Positions 13,287 to 13,392 of a DNA stretch of 13,392 bases are shown piece by piece. The DNA is from an uncultured Bacilli bacterium. GTDB lineage: Bacteria; Bacillota_I; Bacilli_A; RF39; UBA660. Location: positions 1-13,392 of the forward strand of contig CAJONL010000033.1 of the NCBI GenBank assembly GCA_905235875.1, written 5' to 3'. Positions within the stretch are counted from its first letter, which is position 1. Each line of letters opens with the position of its first letter. The position numbers were made by a program, and so were the translations under genes. Under the pieces are notes generated by a model that was not told where the DNA came from, made no database searches, and saw only the letters and a program-made list of their open reading frames with translations.

Positions 13287-13392
13287 ATGAAAGCAAAAGT
13301 ATTAGATAATTTATGCATAGGCTGTGGTGCATGTTGTGCATTAGTTCCAGAAGAATTTGATATAAATGATAATGGTACAGCAGAAGCACTAA
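13287..13392 (+). CDS. [4Fe-4S] ferredoxin (partial, N-terminal 35 codons)
   Basis: The gene runs off the right edge. A strong AAGGAGG lies six bases before the ATG. The visible protein MKAKVLDNLCIGCGACCALV, then PEEFDINDNGTAEAL, has the N-terminal CxxCxxC of a single-cluster ferredoxin: C10, C13 and C16, with C17 as an extra cysteine. The fourth ligand would lie beyond the window. The spacing and the PEEFDINDNG part match the short (~60-80 residue) Firmicutes ferredoxins that carry electrons at low potential in the cytoplasm. The family is clear; the redox partner is unknown. Confidence 0.88.
   Translation, partial: MKAKVLDNLCIGCGACCALVPEEFDINDNGTAEAL

Overview
The window comes from a very AT-rich, low-GC Gram-positive bacterium. 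By eye G+C is about a quarter or less. Shine-Dalgarno sites are strong, gaps are short, and many hairpin-plus-T-run terminators have a stop codon inside the stem. TGA is used as a stop (gene ending at 314) and the tryptophans checked are TGG, so the code is the standard bacterial one and not the Mycoplasma code. A clear sporulation sigma factor (sigma-K), a YlbM/TmcAL-type tRNA enzyme and a DUF6512 membrane protein point to an endospore-forming lineage. My inference is an uncultured gut Bacilli/Erysipelotrichia-like genome of the RF39 kind, but no rRNA or marker gene here proves it.

Layout, left to right. (a) 1-227: 5' end of a secreted-protein gene on the minus strand. (b) 314-4412: a tightly coupled three-gene minus-strand operon that I cannot assign to any family. 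It encodes two ~630-residue cytoplasmic helical proteins and a 100-residue partner. Short patterns shared within the operon suggest related building blocks. This is the least explained and most interesting block. (c) 4521-6745: a divergent pair, a YhfW-like FAD/Rieske oxidoreductase (minus) and sigK (plus) with an apparently intact pro-sequence. (d) 6771-7889: a Fic-domain protein (minus) with a variant catalytic motif. (e) 7975-9090: tmcAL (plus), with a textbook sigma-A promoter and a bidirectional terminator shared with the next unit. (f) 9094-10702: a minus-strand run of a membrane-anchored surface protein, a DUF4186 protein and the DNA repair glycosylase tag; the last two overlap by 11 bases. 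(g) 10802-11473: a secreted Ig-like (Big_2) protein ending in an NPPTG sorting-like tail. (h) 11579-12112: a DUF6512 integral membrane protein. (i) 12195-13175: a very charged tail-anchored protein. (j) 13287-end: the start of a [4Fe-4S] ferredoxin gene on the plus strand.

Most genes are ordinary housekeeping or hypothetical genes, and the neighbours do not form one evident pathway. No rRNA, tRNA, CRISPR array, insertion sequence or phage structural gene was seen. No stretch longer than about 110 bases lacks a gene; the gaps hold promoters, ribosome binding sites, terminators and a few perfect palindromes, listed separately. Two types of ribosome binding site occur: the usual GGAGG type and a GGTGAT type placed closer to the start codon. 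The second type decides the start of several genes.
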